Assembly (NCBI RefSeq): GCF_037325665.1
Contig: NC_090253.1
Coordinates: forward strand, 40,450,312 to 40,514,311
Length of the DNA: 64,000 nt
Reading direction: 5' to 3'
Origin: Littorina saxatilis
Taxonomy: Eukaryota; Mollusca; Gastropoda; Littorinimorpha; Littorinidae
A model generated the notes under the pieces. It saw only the letters and a list, made by a program, of their open reading frames with translations, made no database searches and was not told the origin of the DNA. Positions 1 to 11,207 of the stretch are shown one piece after another. Every line of letters begins with the position of its first letter. Positions within the stretch are counted from its first letter, which is position 1. A program made the translations under genes and the position numbers.

Positions 1-136
1 AAGCGGCAAGAGAAGAGATTTTTGGAAAAAATACAGGTGAATGAGCAAGAAGGCAGAAAAAAGAAAAGAATTCATGAAGAAAAAGAGAGCATGACAGGAA
101 AGAGGAACCAAAAATCTACCTAACAGCAAACTAGAA

Positions 137-199
137 AGCTCCTGCGGTTCCAAAAACAGGAGGGGCTTTTAATTTCATAACCGCAGTGCCCCACTGCGG
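137..199. other. Three overlapping, mutually exclusive hairpins
   Basis: CTGCGGTT (142-149) pairs with AACCGCAG (179-186). The second half overlaps CCGCAGT (181-187), which pairs perfectly with ACTGCGG (193-199) around a 5-nt loop. CTCCTG (139-144) can also pair with CAGGAG (157-162). Only some of these stems can form at once, as in an RNA switch. No known RNA family is recognised and no gene is attached, so this is a structural observation only. Confidence 0.4.
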
Positions 200-421
200 G
201 ATATAATAAAAGTAAACACAACACATTTCACCAACTTGTGAACACTTATTCAACTTTCTGGCAGATTGACAACAAATTCATAGTCCGTGTACAAATCGTC
301 TCTTATTTTCAGGAAATTCGTGAATAGTTCACAGTTTGTGCATAATAAAAGTCTCACGTGTCGGGGAAAAAAAAGTATTTCACACAAGTATTCGGCGCCC
401 TTCGTTTGGGTGTATTTATAG

Positions 422-570
422 ATCAGGAAATCCATGTAATTGTTGGCGTTTTATTTTAGGAAATACGTGAATTTCCTAAATATTTTAGGAAATTCATGTA
501 TTTCCTGAGCAGTTTACGAATTACATGAATTTCCTAAATGAATCAGGAAATACGTGAATTTCCTAACTTC
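422..570. repeat. Nested inverted repeats
   Basis: Short motifs of the form AGGAAATnCrTG and CATGnATTTCCT alternate in both orientations. The tightest pair, at about 457-509, makes a near-perfect palindrome. An outer pair at about 422-440 and 519-542 encloses it. It may be a decayed foldback element. No gene is seen in 200-600. Confidence 0.5.
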
Positions 571-598
571 ACGGATTGCCTGTAACATATATACGGCT

Positions 599-602
<4 letters not shown>

Positions 603-674
<72 letters not shown>
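603..674. repeat. (TG)n microsatellite
   Basis: About 70 bp of uninterrupted TG dinucleotides. The apparent His-Thr reading frame on the other strand is only this repeat. Confidence 0.95.
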
Positions 675-678
<4 letters not shown>

Positions 679-1008
679 TATGGGTGTGTAGGCAATACCT
701 GTGTATTGCAGAGTTCTGTGTGTGATGTGGTCTGGCGGCTTTGATGTGGCTGTATGTTCTGGCCTTCCTCTGAGAAGCCATAACAGATTTAAAAGGGCTT
801 AAGGATAAGCTCTAAATTTCTCAAACCTGTTTGAGTGGACTTTGCCTCCAAAGGTGATTGTGGTGTTTCGGCACTCGGTTACATTCTGCGTCGTCGACAA
901 TGATGGAACACGACATGATATGATCAGGAATGGCATTATGGCCTCTGAATCATTTTCCTGCTGTTCCCAATCCACGAATCTGGGTGGGACCTAAGCATGG
1001 CGGGTCCA

Positions 1009-1112
1009 TGGTTCGGACCCGGCGGCGTACGGTGCGCCACTCAAGCCGGGTATTCGGCTCTACTTCTTCCTGGCGAAGCCGGCTACCCGGCGAAGCGGGT
1101 ATTCATCTAGTT
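1009..1112. repeat. GC-rich palindromic repeat
   Basis: Units such as CCGGCGAAGCCGG and CCCGGCGAAGCGGG recur in a GC-rich patch within AT-rich sequence. It looks like the end of an interspersed repeat, but the family is not recognised. The flanks at 680-1008 and 1113-1291 hold nothing else I can support. Confidence 0.35.
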
Positions 1113-1291
1113 ACATACATATATTAGCTTGTAAGAACTAGACAATAAACTGTTCGCATTTTCTTTTTGCCTGTGTCAGCCTGTGTCAGTCATTCAGGCA
1201 ATGACTGAATGCCTTCAATGAAACAGTGTACATGCATACAGTTGTTTTTCTGTATCAAATGCATTGCTTCAAATGTCCAGAATGTTATAAC

Positions 1292-2478
1292 CTAGAAGGA
1301 ACGCCATACTGTCTTCGGGTGTGCGTATCCCTTCTTCTGTTCATGCCCTAAAATGTGGTGCCTTAGAAAAGAAGGGCTCTCAAATTTAACACCACACACT
1401 GTACATACATATTTTTTCTCTCCAGTATGCCTTAACATGTGCTGCTTCAAAGTACTAGGTCGTGAGAAACTTGCACCACACTCTGTACATGGATGTTTTT
1501 TCTCTCCTGTATGTCTCAACATGTGTTGCTTCAAATGACTAGACCGTACAAACATTGCATCACATTCTGTACATGCATGTTTTCTCTCTCCTGTATGTGT
1601 TACTGTTAACATGTGTTGCTTCAAATTACCAGACTGTGCAAACTTTGCACTGCACAGTGTACATGCGTGTGGTTTCTCTCCTGTATGTGTTAACATGTGC
1701 TTTTTCAAGCATCCAGACTGCATGAATCTATGACCACATTCTGTGCACACATGTTTCTCCTCTCCCGTAGATGTTGACTTTGTGAACCTAGCATCACCCT
1801 CTTGTACTAGCCACATAACACCGACTGTTTTGACTGCAGCTTGTGTTTCTGATGTCTCAATGCCTTTTGTCATCCTGATGTCAGAGTTAACTGCATTTTG
1901 TGTTTCTGGCGTTCGAACCTCTTGTTTCAGCCACATATCACCCTGAGTGTTGACTGCAGCACTCTGTTCTAGACGGACATCACTGTGATTGTTGAATGCA
2001 GCTTGTGTTTCTGGTGTCTCAATGCCTGTTGTCATCCTGATGTCACTGTGAGAGTTAACTGTCTTTTTTGTTTCTGGTGCTCGAACCTCTTGTTTCAGCC
2101 ACATATTAGCATGATCAGCGTTGACTGTAACACTCTGTTCTAGACAGACATCGCTGTGATTGTCGAATGCAGCTTGTGTTTCTGGTGTCTGCATCTCTTG
2201 TTTTAGCCAGCTGGTATCACTGTGGGTGTTGACTGCAGGTTGTGTTTCTGGTGTTTGTATCTCTTGTTTTATCCACATATCACCGTTAGCATTGACTGCA
2301 ACGCTCTGTTCTAGACAGACATCACTGTGATTGTCAAATGCAGCTTGTGTTTCTGGTGTCTCAGTCTCTTGTTTCAGCCAGAGACCACACTGAATGTTGA
2401 CTGCAGCTTGTCCTTCCATTGTCTGCACTGCATGCATTGTAGCTGCACTCTCTGTCGCCACAGCCTCCTTGACTGGCA
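1292..2478 (-). CDS. C2H2 zinc-finger protein 1, exon 2
   Basis: This is the main exon of a probable nuclear DNA-binding protein. The first 230 or so residues are an acidic, repetitive region. It carries alternating ETPETQAAFDNHSD and LEQSVAVNANGD blocks and five copies of the SUMO consensus psi-K-x-E (LKQE or IKQE). Five C2H2 fingers follow, with TGEK-type linkers. The second finger has a slightly long His spacing, HMLTVTH. The exon opens at a strong acceptor, a T-rich tract then CCATCCAG at 2486-2479. An upstream ATG at 2539 would read through that acceptor, so I prefer splicing to the exon at 4116-4218. The join keeps frame: G plus TG gives Val. It is a close paralogue of the gene at 53.6-56.1 kb. 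The DNA target is unknown. Confidence 0.85.
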
Positions 2479-2855
2479 CTGGATGGAAAACAAGAAACAA
2501 ACAAGACCCATCCATAATTACAATGCTGATTATGATCAACTTTAAGTACTAAGTCTATGGTGTACTATCATTGTTTTTTTTGCTTCGCTTTTGATAATTA
2601 CATATATTTTCTGAGACGCCACTTTGAAACTGTTGTCAAGCAATTTTTACTAGAAGAAGTTCTGGAGACACCGTACATACTTAAATTTTGATAAACATGG
2701 GATTTACTTGAAAATACTCCACTACTATGCTAATTGAATTACTTTAGGTTGATAAAATAATGATCTTCTCTTTGTGTCTAGGTCTTGATTTAGTTCATAC
2801 ATTGTATGCATTCCTACATTACAGTAATCAGGTAGGTGCAAATTGAAACATAATA

Positions 2856-3517
2856 CAGTAAAACCTCCCACTATAATGACCGTACAAATTTCCACCAACT
2901 AATCCACTCAGTTGGTGGACATACACTCACAGAAACACCGACAAATTCGCCCAAAAGAATGCTAGCGTTTATATGGGCAGCATCCATGCTTCATTACTTG
3001 AATGGTTTTCCAAGTGCTCCTGCCTTCTCACTCCCACCCCCTATCTCCCTCCCCTTGTCCTGATCTGAGGGCGGTGCTTCAATTGTAAAAGCAAAGGTAA
3101 GACGTGGTCAGCCGAAGTACATATGATGGTGTTAGCAACTGTCACAACCAAAGCGCACGCCATATAGTTAAGACCTGCAGGGGAGATGTTAAGCAATTAA
3201 ACTGACCATCAGCCCAAGACATACTTTGCATGCACTACTGACTACCACACCTGATAATCTGTTTGCTATGCGTGACTTATGAAGGGCATGTGCTGGGTAA
3301 TTAAGACTATTGACATTAAATGGTAAAAAGGCAAACATCGTTATTGACCCTTTTTTGGTAGGTCGGTCTTCGGAAAAAGGAGGGCATCTCTATTCGAATG
3401 TTAGGTATTTACAGTGTGAAAGACATCCGTGCCCACAGATTCGGTCTGAAAATGAAGGGGGGGGGGGGGGGGTGTGTGTGTCGTTATTAGGAGGGGTCGT
3501 TACGGGAGGTTCCACTG
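2856..3517. mobile_element. Tc1/mariner-like MITE in zinc-finger intron
   Basis: Left end CAGTAAAACCTCCCACTATA and right end TACGGGAGGTTCCACTG are inverted copies, each next to a TA dinucleotide (2854-2855, 3518-3519). The 662-bp body has no coding potential. It holds a G16 run at 3459-3474 and a hairpin at 2891-2919. The TA flanks suggest mobilisation by a Tc1/mariner transposase. Its right terminus lies inside the duplicated target of the neighbouring SINE. Confidence 0.6.
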
Positions 3518-3521
3518 TATC

Positions 3522-3900
3522 GTCTTCTTCTTTTTTGATCATGGGCTGAAACTCCCACGTTCACTCATATTTTGTAGCACGAGTGGGTTTTTACATGTAT
3601 GACCGATTTTACCCCGCCATTCAGGCAGCCATACGCCGCTTTCGGGGGAAGCATGCTGGGTATTTTCATGTTTCTATAACCCACCTAACTCTGACATGGA
3701 TTACAGGATCTTTTCCTTGCGTGCTTGGTCTTGATCTTGTGTGTACACACGGAGGGGGATAAGGCACTAACAGGTCTGCACATAGGTTGACCTGGGAGAT
3801 CGGAAAAATCTCTCCACGAGGTGGCCGTGGCTGGGATTTGAACTCACGATCTTCCGATTAGGAGGCCGATGTCTTACTTACCAGGCCACTGCGCCCGTCT
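3522..3900 (-). mobile_element. Full-length tRNA-headed SINE (GAA tail)
   Basis: Read on the minus strand it opens with a tRNA-like head (A-box GTGGCCTGGTAAG, B-box GTGAGTTCAAATCCC). It then has a long body and ends in a short GAA-rich tail. A perfect 13-bp duplication, GTTCCACTGTATC, flanks it at 3509-3521 and 3901-3913. The tail type matches the tiny insertions at 18826, 34414, 42848 and 63382. Confidence 0.85.
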
Positions 3901-4115
3901 GTTCCACTGTATCAAAAATGACTGTAAACCGTGGACTTTTCCTTTGATGAATACATGTAATAATATTCAGGGATTTTATGGAGTGGAACATTTTTAAGTG
4001 TTCCTGAAGGGCAGATAATTCGAAATGCATAATTCAAACGACGTAAAAGTTGCAGTAGTTCAGCAGAGTTTAGCAATCTTTGTATCTAATTCTGTTGTCT
4101 CTTTCAAATTCATAC

Positions 4116-4218
4116 CTTGCGGATGTGGTTCAGTCCTATGCTGACACTGTGGTATCTCTTCAGCAACATCTATCTCTATCTTGACGTCTGACAGAATAGC
4201 TGTGTCTCTTTCCTCCAT
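4116..4218 (-). CDS. C2H2 zinc-finger protein 1, first coding exon
   Basis: The exon starts with ATG at 4218 and encodes MEERDTAILSDVKIEIDV and 16 more residues before the donor CAAG|GTATGA at 4115. It ends in phase 1, and the acceptor at 2479 restores the frame exactly. The intron is 1,637 bp and contains a MITE and a full SINE. The sequence VKIE is another SUMO-type consensus site. This exon is too short to stand out as an open reading frame. It was found by matching phase and splice signals, and RNA evidence is lacking. Confidence 0.75.
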
Positions 4219-5210
4219 GTCGAAGTACGCAAAAACCTGGTCCCTGGCTGTTCACTGTCCAAGGCGCTAATGGTCCCTGTTGAAAGCATTACAGAGTGAG
4301 GTCTTTTCTGCTGGAATATATCAGAGACGTACATGTAACTAAATACTGAAGTTGGTCCCTATATTACTAAACCCATTTAACTAGTTGTGATAAGGCAAAC
4401 ATTCTAATATTTGATATTTACAGCTCACAAAACCCATAGCAACGGCAGGGACATCACTCTTGTAAGCGTTTAAGAGTCACTTAATTGCCCCAAAATTAAG
4501 GGTGACTTCTGGTTTAGAATCTTAAAAAAACATTAAATTTGGGGTACTACTTGACTCCGAAAACCCTGAAAACCTCTGAAAACCCCATCTAAAATGACTA
4601 AATCTAACTTCAAATTGAATTTTCAACATGTCTATGAGAAGTCATGCCTGATTCATCATTCAAGCTAATTGCACCCTTATTTTTGTGTTTAGAGTCGGAT
4701 TTTGGACGAAGTCGATGAATCGATTTCAGTGCAATTGCAAGGGAGGTAACTCTTGTTACTCGAAAGCACAAGTATTGATGACGTCAGGTGATTAGTGCTT
4801 CCGCTCCTTCGTTAATCCTCTCACAAACACAAAAATAAAGCCGTGAACTGTGAAAGTCGCAGATATAAGTTATGATTTAAAACAAATATGTAACAAAACA
4901 TGATCTAAGGATGAATTTTCTTAATTTCTGATGAGATTTTGGTTTTTTTTCAGAGTTTTTTTTTTTTTTTAGGAGACAAGTGTACCGTTAAATTTGCACT
5001 ATAGCAACAGTTGGATCATAGTTATAAGCAGAAGGGGTAGAATTTGACCCAAAGTGAGTGCATTTCCTGCAAGTGCGCTTCCTGTAATAATTTCCTGAAT
5101 ATGTTACAGGGAATGCATGCGCGTACCCAAGTGTAAAATCCCGTGACAGTACTCCCCCAAAAAAGTTTAAAGAAAAATGTCTTTGATTTAGAAACTTTCC
5201 CACACAAACA
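4219..5210. other. Upstream region of zinc-finger gene 1, no gene seen
   Basis: This should contain the 5' UTR and promoter of the minus-strand zinc-finger gene. I see no convincing TATA box or other core element. T-runs occur near 4957-4970. The small reading frames here look like chance. Confidence 0.3.
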
Positions 5211-5214
5211 TTAA

Positions 5215-6229
5215 AGGCACAGTAAGCCTCCCGTAAACCATCACAGAGCTCCCCGAGCGTCTACATACAGTACAAGCATACTTCCATTTGAACGCTCACC
5301 GAACGGGAACATCCTGGCTGCTTTCTGTCGAGCGTGAGAAATTTTCAAAGAATTTATTTTCGTGGATGAGTCCTCGTTTTGGTGCTGGCAGTTATGAGGA
5401 AATCACGCCCGGACAGTAAGCCTCCCGTAAACCATCACAGATACTGCCAGGCTTTTACACACAGTACAAACACCCTTCCATTTGAACGCTCACCAAACGG
5501 GAACATCCTAGGTGGCCTACGTAAAGAACGAGCAATTTTTAAAGAATTAATTTTGCAGATTGTCTCGAACACTTTTTGGACCCATCCTGAACTCAGGTCA
5601 AAAATGAGTTACTTCCCTTCGGGTCTCATTCTATCGATGTAAACTGGCCATAGCCGTGGATCGATGATTATCAGAATGTTTTTGGACTGTGGTGCGTTTT
5701 TGCGCTAGACCTAACTTTTAAAATCTAAATAATAAATTCACAGCTTGTTACACAAACATTCTTTAATCATACAATAATTCTTTTTTCATTAAGACAAGAT
5801 CAGTACAATTTGAAGTTGTGAAAGTTTGAAAACAGAAAAGCCCGGAAGCAGGGTCACGCAAGGGTCGTAGCAGACGGCGGTTTATCAGTGCATATATATC
5901 GCCGTTCCTCTCAACAGTCAATAACCATCGCTAGAGTTCTTGTGAACCACAGCTGTTTGTTTCGTGCATAAAAACGTGCTCACATCGAGTCGCATTCAAA
6001 TGACTAACTGACGACTACATTGTGAAAAAGGGAAACTGGATCACACGGGTTCACGATGACTCAGGGGTAAGATAAACCACGCAAAAATAAATTCTTTGAA
6101 AATTGCTCGCTCTTTACGGAGGGCACCTAGGATGTTCTCAATCGGTGAGTGTTTAAATGAAAGGGTGTTTGTTCTGTGTGTAAAAGCCTGACCGTATCTG
6201 TGATGGTTTACGGGAGGCTTACTGTGCCT
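5215..6229. mobile_element. TTAA-flanked inverted-repeat element, copy 1
   Basis: TTAA at 5211-5214 and 6230-6233 bracket inverted ends AGGCACAGTAAGCCTCCCGT (left) and its complement (right), extending over 30 bp. TTAA targets are typical of piggyBac-type elements. An internal copy of the left end restarts at about 5412, which suggests a nested or duplicated terminus. Sequence at about 5612-5986 recurs at 39322-39670. No transposase is visible. Confidence 0.6.
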
Positions 6230-6233
6230 TTAA

Positions 6234-7012
6234 AACGAAAGTGCAACACCTTAGGTCATGATAAAAAGGCGTCAGCGCGTTTGGAAGTTGCTGTCTATAA
6301 ATCTCTCCAGAGAGGGCCTTTTCTACCTATGCCTATGGTTATTCTGTTACCCTCGTAAAATTGCCATACCTCGATCATCCCCGCCCGCACCCCTTCCCCA
6401 CTTGGTTTTTTTTCCCCACATCGCAGCCTTCCTCTCAAACAATCGCCGTATCCAAACCCTTACCACACATCGGATCGATCGATAAAATGTCCCGTCTTTC
6501 ATCTCACCTTGTCACAGTTCCGGGTGTAAAAGTAGTGAAGTCCTGATCGAAGTAGCCTTCTCTAGAAACATACGATACGGCTCGATTACAACGCTGATGT
6601 TTAACGGCTAAGCACATAACGGTTATAATACCGTTTCTTGATTATGCAGAGGACACAGATGATTTAGTGAAACTTACTCTTTGTAAGTGTAACTCGTCTT
6701 TGGGTCAGCTAACGTAACATTTACCTTTCGTCATTCTTCTGTGCTACTGCTACAATAATCTCTGAGCCAAAATTAATCCTCCAAGCCAAGCAGAGTGCTT
6801 TCCCTGGATCAAGGTCACAAGTTACGCAACTGTAATGGACAGGTTACTCAACATTTACATAGATTATTTCCCTTGGACCCGTACTTCTTAACAGATAATT
6901 TAAACACAATACATTTTTACCTAAACAAAATGTCGAGTGATCTTAAACGAGTGAGTCTAAATTAATCACTTGAGATTGAAGAAGTAGTGCTGGACAGTTA
7001 AATTTGCCTTTT
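6234..7012. other. No gene seen
   Basis: Intergenic sequence between two copies of the TTAA element. No coding pattern, RNA gene or clear repeat was recognised. Confidence 0.3.
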
Positions 7013-7016
7013 TTAA

Positions 7017-7629
7017 AGGCACAGTAAGCCTCCCGTAAATGCTGGGAAAGATCCAAATCTTTGTCAACACCTGCTTGAGGCGCATCCTAAACATCAGATG
7101 GACGGACAGAATCCGAAATGAAGACCTTTGGCAGAGAGCTGACCAGAAACCAGCGGCGCAGCAAATTCTCCGGAGGAAATGGGGCTGGATAGGGCACACC
7201 CTGAGAAAGCCAGCATCCAGTATCACGAGGCAAGCCCTGAAGTGGAATCCACAAGGGAAAAGGAAGAGAGGCCGGCCGCGCAACAGCTGGCGACGAGACA
7301 CTGAAGCAGAGATCAACAGGCAGGGGAAGACCTGGAGCCAGATCGAAAAGGGCAGCCCAGGACCGTGTCGGATGGAGAATTGTCGTCGATGGCCTATGCT
7401 CCCCCGGGGGTTCATAATGGCCTAAGTAAGTAAGTAAGCCTCCCGTAAACCATCACAGATAGGGCCTACTGTCAGGCTTTTAGTCCTTTTACACACAGTA
7501 CAAACACCCTTCCATTTGAACGCTCACCAAACGGGAACATCCTAGGTGCCCTACGTAAAGAGCAGGGACCTTGAATAGGTCTATGGTAAAGAGCGAGCAA
7601 TTTTTGAACTCATCAGGTCAAAAACAATT
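7017..7629. mobile_element. TTAA-flanked element, copy 2, interrupted and truncated
   Basis: The left end after TTAA (7013-7016) matches copy 1. After 23 bp it is broken by an RTE fragment and resumes at 7433. It follows copy 1 to about 7600 and is then lost at the start of another repeat. No right terminus is present. Confidence 0.6.
7040..7432 (+). mobile_element. 5'-truncated RTE-type LINE insertion
   Basis: An open frame of about 128 codons encodes the region just after the reverse transcriptase in RTE-like LINEs. Motifs include LRRILNIRWTDRIRNEDLW, RRKWGWIGHTLRK and KRKRGRPRNSWRRD. It ends in a (TAAG)n tail, as RTE elements do. A 17-bp target duplication, AGTAAGCCTCCCGTAAA, flanks it at 7023-7039 and 7433-7449, so it inserted into the TTAA element. 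The frame is open over its whole length, which implies a fairly recent event. Confidence 0.85.
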
Positions 7630-9096
7630 AAGTCGCGTAAGGCGAAAATACAACATTTAGTCAAGTAGCTGTCGAACTCACAGAATGAAACTGAACGCAA
7701 TGCAACGCAGCAAGACCGTATACTCGTAGCATCGTCAGTCCACCGCTCATGGCAAAGGCAGTGAAATTGACAAGAAGAGCGGGGTAGTAGTTGCGCTGAG
7801 AAGGATAGCACGCTTTTCTGTACCTCTCTTCGTTTTAACTTTCTGAGCGTGTTTTTAATCCAAACATAGCATATCTATATTTTTGGAATCAGGAACCGAC
7901 AAGGAATAAGATGAAAGTGTTTTTAAATTGATTTGGACAATTTAATTTTGATAATAATTTTTATATTTTTAATTTTTAGAGCTTGTTTTTAATCCAAATC
8001 ATAACATATTTATATGTTTTTGGAATCAGAAAATGATGAAGAATAAGATGAACGTACATTTGAATCGTTATATTATTATTATTTTTTTTTACAATTTTCA
8101 GATTTTTAATGACCAAAGTCATTAATTAATTTTTAAGCCACCAAGCTGAAATGCAATACCGAAGTCCGGGCTTCGTCGAAGATTACTTGACCAAAATTTC
8201 AACCAATTTGGTTGAAAAATGAGGGCGTGACAGTGCCGCCTCAACTTTCTTTCTTTCTTTCTTTCTTTATTTGGTGTTTAACGTCGTTTTCAACCACGAA
8301 GGTTATATCGCGACGAGGGAAAGGGAGGAGATGGGATAGGGGAAAGGGGGGAGATGGGATAGAGCCACTTGTTAAGTGTTTCTTGTTCACAAAAGCACTA
8401 ATCAAAAAATTGCTCCAGGGGCTTGCAACGTAGTACAATATATGACCTTACTGGGAGAATGCAAGTTTCCAGTACAAAGGACTAAACATTTCTTACATAC
8501 TGCTTGACTAAAATCTTTACAAACATTGACTATATTCTATACAAGAACCACTCAACAAGGGTAAAAGGAGAAACAGAATCCGTTAGTCGCCTCTTACGAC
8601 ATGCGGGGGGCAGAGAAATAAGGATGTGGAAAAGAAGACTTTTGGTAAGTGAAATAAAGGTGATGGATCCAGTCAGGTAGAAATAAGACAACAAGAAAAG
8701 AATTGGAAAACTGCAGGGAATAGTAGGGAGAGTTTTCTTGGAAGGAAATATAGGTGAAAGGACTGGTAAGGCAGAAATAAGACAAAAGAAGAGAAGTAAA
8801 GGGGTGGGGTAGCTCTGTGGAAACACTCCCGCCGCGTGAAGGCGACCCCATGGGAGCGCCTCAACTTTCACGAAAAGCCGGATATGACGTCATCAAAGAC
8901 ATTTATCAAAAAAATAAAAAAAAATATTCGGGGATTTCATAGCTAGAAACTCTCATGTCAAATTTCATAAAGATCGGTCCAGAAGTTTAGTCTGAATCGC
9001 TCTACACACACACACACAGACACACTTACACCATATGACCCTCGTCTCGATTCCCCCCTCTACGTTAATACGTTTAGTCAAAACTTGACTAAATGT
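7630..9096 (+). repeat. High-copy interspersed repeat, copy A
   Basis: It begins GTCGCGTAAGGCG, carries TTTAGTCAAG near the left end and the inverted CTTGACTAAAT at the right end. The body is AT-rich with a TGACGTCA palindrome near 8885. About 860 bp is its own sequence; the rest is a retroposon inserted at 8250. Other copies lie at 42311, 44399 and 52231. No protein is encoded and the superfamily is unknown. Confidence 0.75.
8250..8857 (-). mobile_element. Retroposon with (GAAA)n tail
   Basis: A perfect 12-bp duplication, GCCTCAACTTTC, lies at 8238-8249 and 8858-8869. Read on the minus strand it ends in a GAAA tail after a conserved 3' part (AACGTCGTTTTCAACCACGA on the plus strand). A second copy of that part is at 52974-53221. 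I see no open coding frame. Confidence 0.75.
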
Positions 9097-10761
9097 AATG
9101 ATATGATATGATATGATATGTTGACAGACTGGTATTCACGACTTTCCGACCTTGACATTGTAGTGGGGGTCAAGTGGGCGTCGGCATCATTGTCCAATCA
9201 GAAATTTTGATGCGCTTCCGCTTCCTGTCCCGCCCAGTCTGCGCAAAAGAAATGGCGCAAAACTGTTTGCGCGGAAAAAGGTGATGAAAAAAAAGAACAC
9301 AACCTGGTTTGATAACCAAATGATTGCGATCTTGCATTCTAGCATCATTTAATGTGGAACAACGACACATCTGATAAACAAATAGCCAGTTTGTTACCAA
9401 CATGAGAAACTATAGGGTTTAGAATCGAAGCGGTAAACCCGGACGCTGTTTGTACACGTAAATCCGGAGAAGCTATCGAAGTAGGTGACATGTCGTTTCA
9501 CTCCGAGTGTGCCAGCACCGGCCCTCTACCCGCCAAACCCCCACTAGGCAGGGAAAGTGGTTCGACCTTGCATGAATGCAGGGCAAGTTCGAGTTTGCTA
9601 GCTAAAATTGCTGCTAGTGCTTGCCTTGTCTAGATCTGGAACTTTTTCAATTGGATTTTTTCTCTCTATTATACTGGAATAAGTGGGTGCTTTTCTAGAT
9701 CTAAGCATCGACCGAATTAGATAATGATGTTCCTTGCATTGCATTCTCCTAAATCTGTTATTCTAACCAGTTTGTTTAAGAATATAATTGTTCGTTTTTT
9801 GTTGAAAAGCTTACAAGATTTTTTCTTTTTTAAGTAAGTGGTTTCACACGTACAACATGAGACCCACATGCACTAGACAATGGAAGTTGAGGTCCTCGTT
9901 CAATACCACAAATGCCAGTATTATACTTCAGACTCCTTTTGGAGGAATGTGTGGGGTTTGGGTGTTGAACTTGAAGTGGCAGATTGTTTGCACAGGTATG
10001 AATGTTCGTACGTTCGTACGTGCACGCATGTATGCAGGCATTTGTTTGTCAAGCAGGAACATGCAACATTTTGTTGACCGTATGTGAGTGCGTGTGTAAT
10101 AAAACCAACGACAAACAATACAAAAAGCTCCAGCTCTGCTTCTTCACCAGTCACAGACGCATTGCGTTGTTCAGCTTTCCAGAAATATATTAACTCAGTC
10201 AGAACCGGCTTCATGAATATTTTATTTCAGGAAAAAGTCAATCGAATCTACACAAAAAAAGGTTATTGCGTTGTTCTGTCTTTGAGACTGTACCGCGTAA
10301 TATTGAGCTTCTAGAAGAAACATGTCTGTGGCATAGTTTGACCCAACAGATAGAGAAGTCAACAGAGGTATTCTGCCGTCAGCAGCTTTATTGCTGTTTT
10401 GAATTTGATCTTGCATAATTTTATTACATAATTTTGCAACACACAAAGAAATCGTAATTGAATATTTTACGCAAAATTGAATAATTCACAAACATGTTTG
10501 TATGAACAAATATTATTTTAAGAAAATATGAGTGTGAGGATGGACGTATTTTGAGTGAAGTAGCAGGAATTCTTTTTAAGTTCTTTAGCTACATGCACAC
10601 GTTCTGTTAATTACGTTCTTAGCAGGGAGATCCAGATTAATAATACTGCTGTGACAGGTTGTGGTTTCCATACACACTTTGAATACAGGAAAACAAAAAC
10701 AAAAACACAGTTAAAAAAAATGTGCACATAGGATTAAATCATTAAAGTGTACAGAATAAAA
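9097..10761. other. No gene seen; short ATATG repeat
   Basis: A (ATATG)n tract sits at about 9098-9120. The remainder shows only short, non-conserved frames on both strands. No gene or repeat family was recognised. Confidence 0.3.
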
Positions 10762-10970
10762 CAGGGGTGGGCACAATATCTTTGCGTGTAGCAAAAGTAA
10801 TATTGTTTGTAGCAGAACTTGGCGCGAAGCGCCAAGTCGACGGCGCGAAGCGCCTAGTTTGCTAGGGGGGTCCGGGGGCATGCCCCCCCGGAAAATTTTT
10901 GAAAAAAAGGAAGCAAATGGTACAATCGAAAATTTTTATCTAAATTTTGATTTGATTAATATACTTACCC

Positions 10971-11160
10971 GAATCACATGATTTGCATTGACCCACTTCG
11001 ATGCTTAGGTTATGATAAAAGCTACCCCGTCTAGGTATAAGGGGAGCAACCCCAACTAAAAAAGTGACTGCACCAGCATGACTGGCACCCTGGGTTACGT
11101 CCCATGCAGCACACTACGTCATCAATGGTGCTGGTCACGTGATACCCCTTCAATCGACTA
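10971..11160 (+). repeat. DIRS-like inverted terminal repeat, left copy
   Basis: 190 bp matching 31045-31234 in inverse orientation without a visible difference. The outer edge at 10926-10970 is not shared with the other end. Confidence 0.85.
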
Positions 11161-11207
11161 ATAGAATATCAAAAAGATCGAGCGGGGCAGGCGGGAGGGA
11201 ATTACTT

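Noticed and set aside
569-781. His-Thr repeat protein
   Set aside because: Translation of a TG microsatellite.
2479-2539. ATG at 2539 as the start of zinc-finger gene 1 (likewise 56175 for gene 2)
   Set aside because: The stretch is a pyrimidine tract and CAG acceptor, and a phase-matched first exon exists at 4116-4218.
5361-5405. Hammerhead-like GGATGAGTCCTC ... GAGGAAAT
   Set aside because: The conserved CTGATGA is GGATGA here, and the stem pairing does not place GAAA correctly. No third stem was found.
9857-10446. Cluster of overlapping 60-100-codon frames on both strands
   Set aside because: No domain, no splice pattern and no conservation cue; likely chance.
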